Position numbers and translations under genes: made by a program
Notes under the pieces: model-generated
What the model was told of the DNA's origin: nothing
Databases searched by the model: none
What the model saw: only the letters and a program-made list of their open reading frames with translations
Shown: piece after piece, positions 63,846 through 64,000 of the stretch
How positions within the stretch are numbered: position 1 is the first letter of the stretch
Layout: every line of letters starts with the position of its first letter
Assembly: GCF_001605885.1 (NCBI RefSeq)
Contig: NZ_LRPE01000012.1
Span: 122,573-186,572, forward strand
Direction: 5' to 3'
DNA from: Acinetobacter lactucae
Lineage (GTDB): Bacteria; Pseudomonadota; Gammaproteobacteria; Pseudomonadales; Moraxellaceae
DNA length: 64,000 nt

Positions 63846-64000
63846 TGAATATAGATTAAATTTAATTTTTAAGATGAATCTCTAAAATAATTAAATAATA
63901 GACTTTAGTATTTTGTGTTTATATTTTCATTTCAATTCAACATATAAATTTAGCTATATTTTTAGCTGTGATTCTCACCAATAAAATCTATAAAAAAACA

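Overview
The window looks like chromosome of an Acinetobacter of the calcoaceticus-baumannii complex. The coding is AT-rich. The lptB-lptA-lptC-kdsC-kdsD block, the MopR/MphR-type phenol regulon and the benM-benABCDE block all resemble Acinetobacter proteins I know. The phenol hydroxylase cluster next to ben is reminiscent of A. pittii / A. calcoaceticus phenol degraders; the species is inference.

Layout. 1-5785: end of an acyltransferase gene, yigZ, and a three-gene type I secretion operon (outer-membrane channel, ABC exporter, adaptor). 5994-9390: LPS transport and Kdo synthesis operon (kdsD, kdsC, lptC, lptA, lptB), divergent from cysS (9589-11010). 11074-11149 is tRNA-Gly(GCC), followed by an AT-rich restriction-like island (11419-16637): vsr on the plus strand, convergent with a minus-strand operon of a C5-cytosine methyltransferase, a 745-residue protein carrying both a MutL/MORC-type and a histidine-kinase-type ATPase, and a receiver-domain protein. 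A decayed copy of the tRNA-Gly 3' half plus its terminator closes the island at about 16950-17062. This is the most interesting object in the window.

17085-37366 is ordinary accessory chromosome: HxlR/MFS pair with a duplicated operator, a small-molecule operon containing a deleted flavin oxidoreductase, an MscS channel, a four-gene acyl-CoA dehydrogenase-like / PIG-L / methyltransferase / glycosyltransferase cluster, two PF10118-type hydrolases, regulators (TetR, Lrp), a diverged P5C reductase, a cold-shock protein, an LpxL-type acyltransferase and a LysE exporter. 30455-30876 holds a duplicated structured non-coding element. 37463-40235 is a prophage remnant with lysozyme, holin-like protein and a CI/LexA-like repressor behind three evenly spaced operators. 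40796-42578: initiator tRNA and xseA-xseB.

44919-49626 is a copper block: Cys-rich copper-binding protein, cueR, copA, and divergent copZ, with two back-to-back promoters carrying 19-bp spacers as expected for CueR. 49684-63753 is an aromatic catabolic supercluster: the phenol sensor MphR, phenol hydroxylase mphKLMNOP with a sigma54 promoter, mphX, then divergent benM and benABCDE. Phenol and benzoate are both converted to catechol; the catechol ring-cleavage genes are not in the window.

Starts were moved inward from the longest open frame where a ribosome binding site or family alignment supported it (lptA, cysS, methyltransferase, MFS, cueR, copA, copZ, mphK, mphO, benA, benD, benE). Two 38-residue ORFs with good ribosome binding sites (33403-33519 and 44518-44634) are also annotated.
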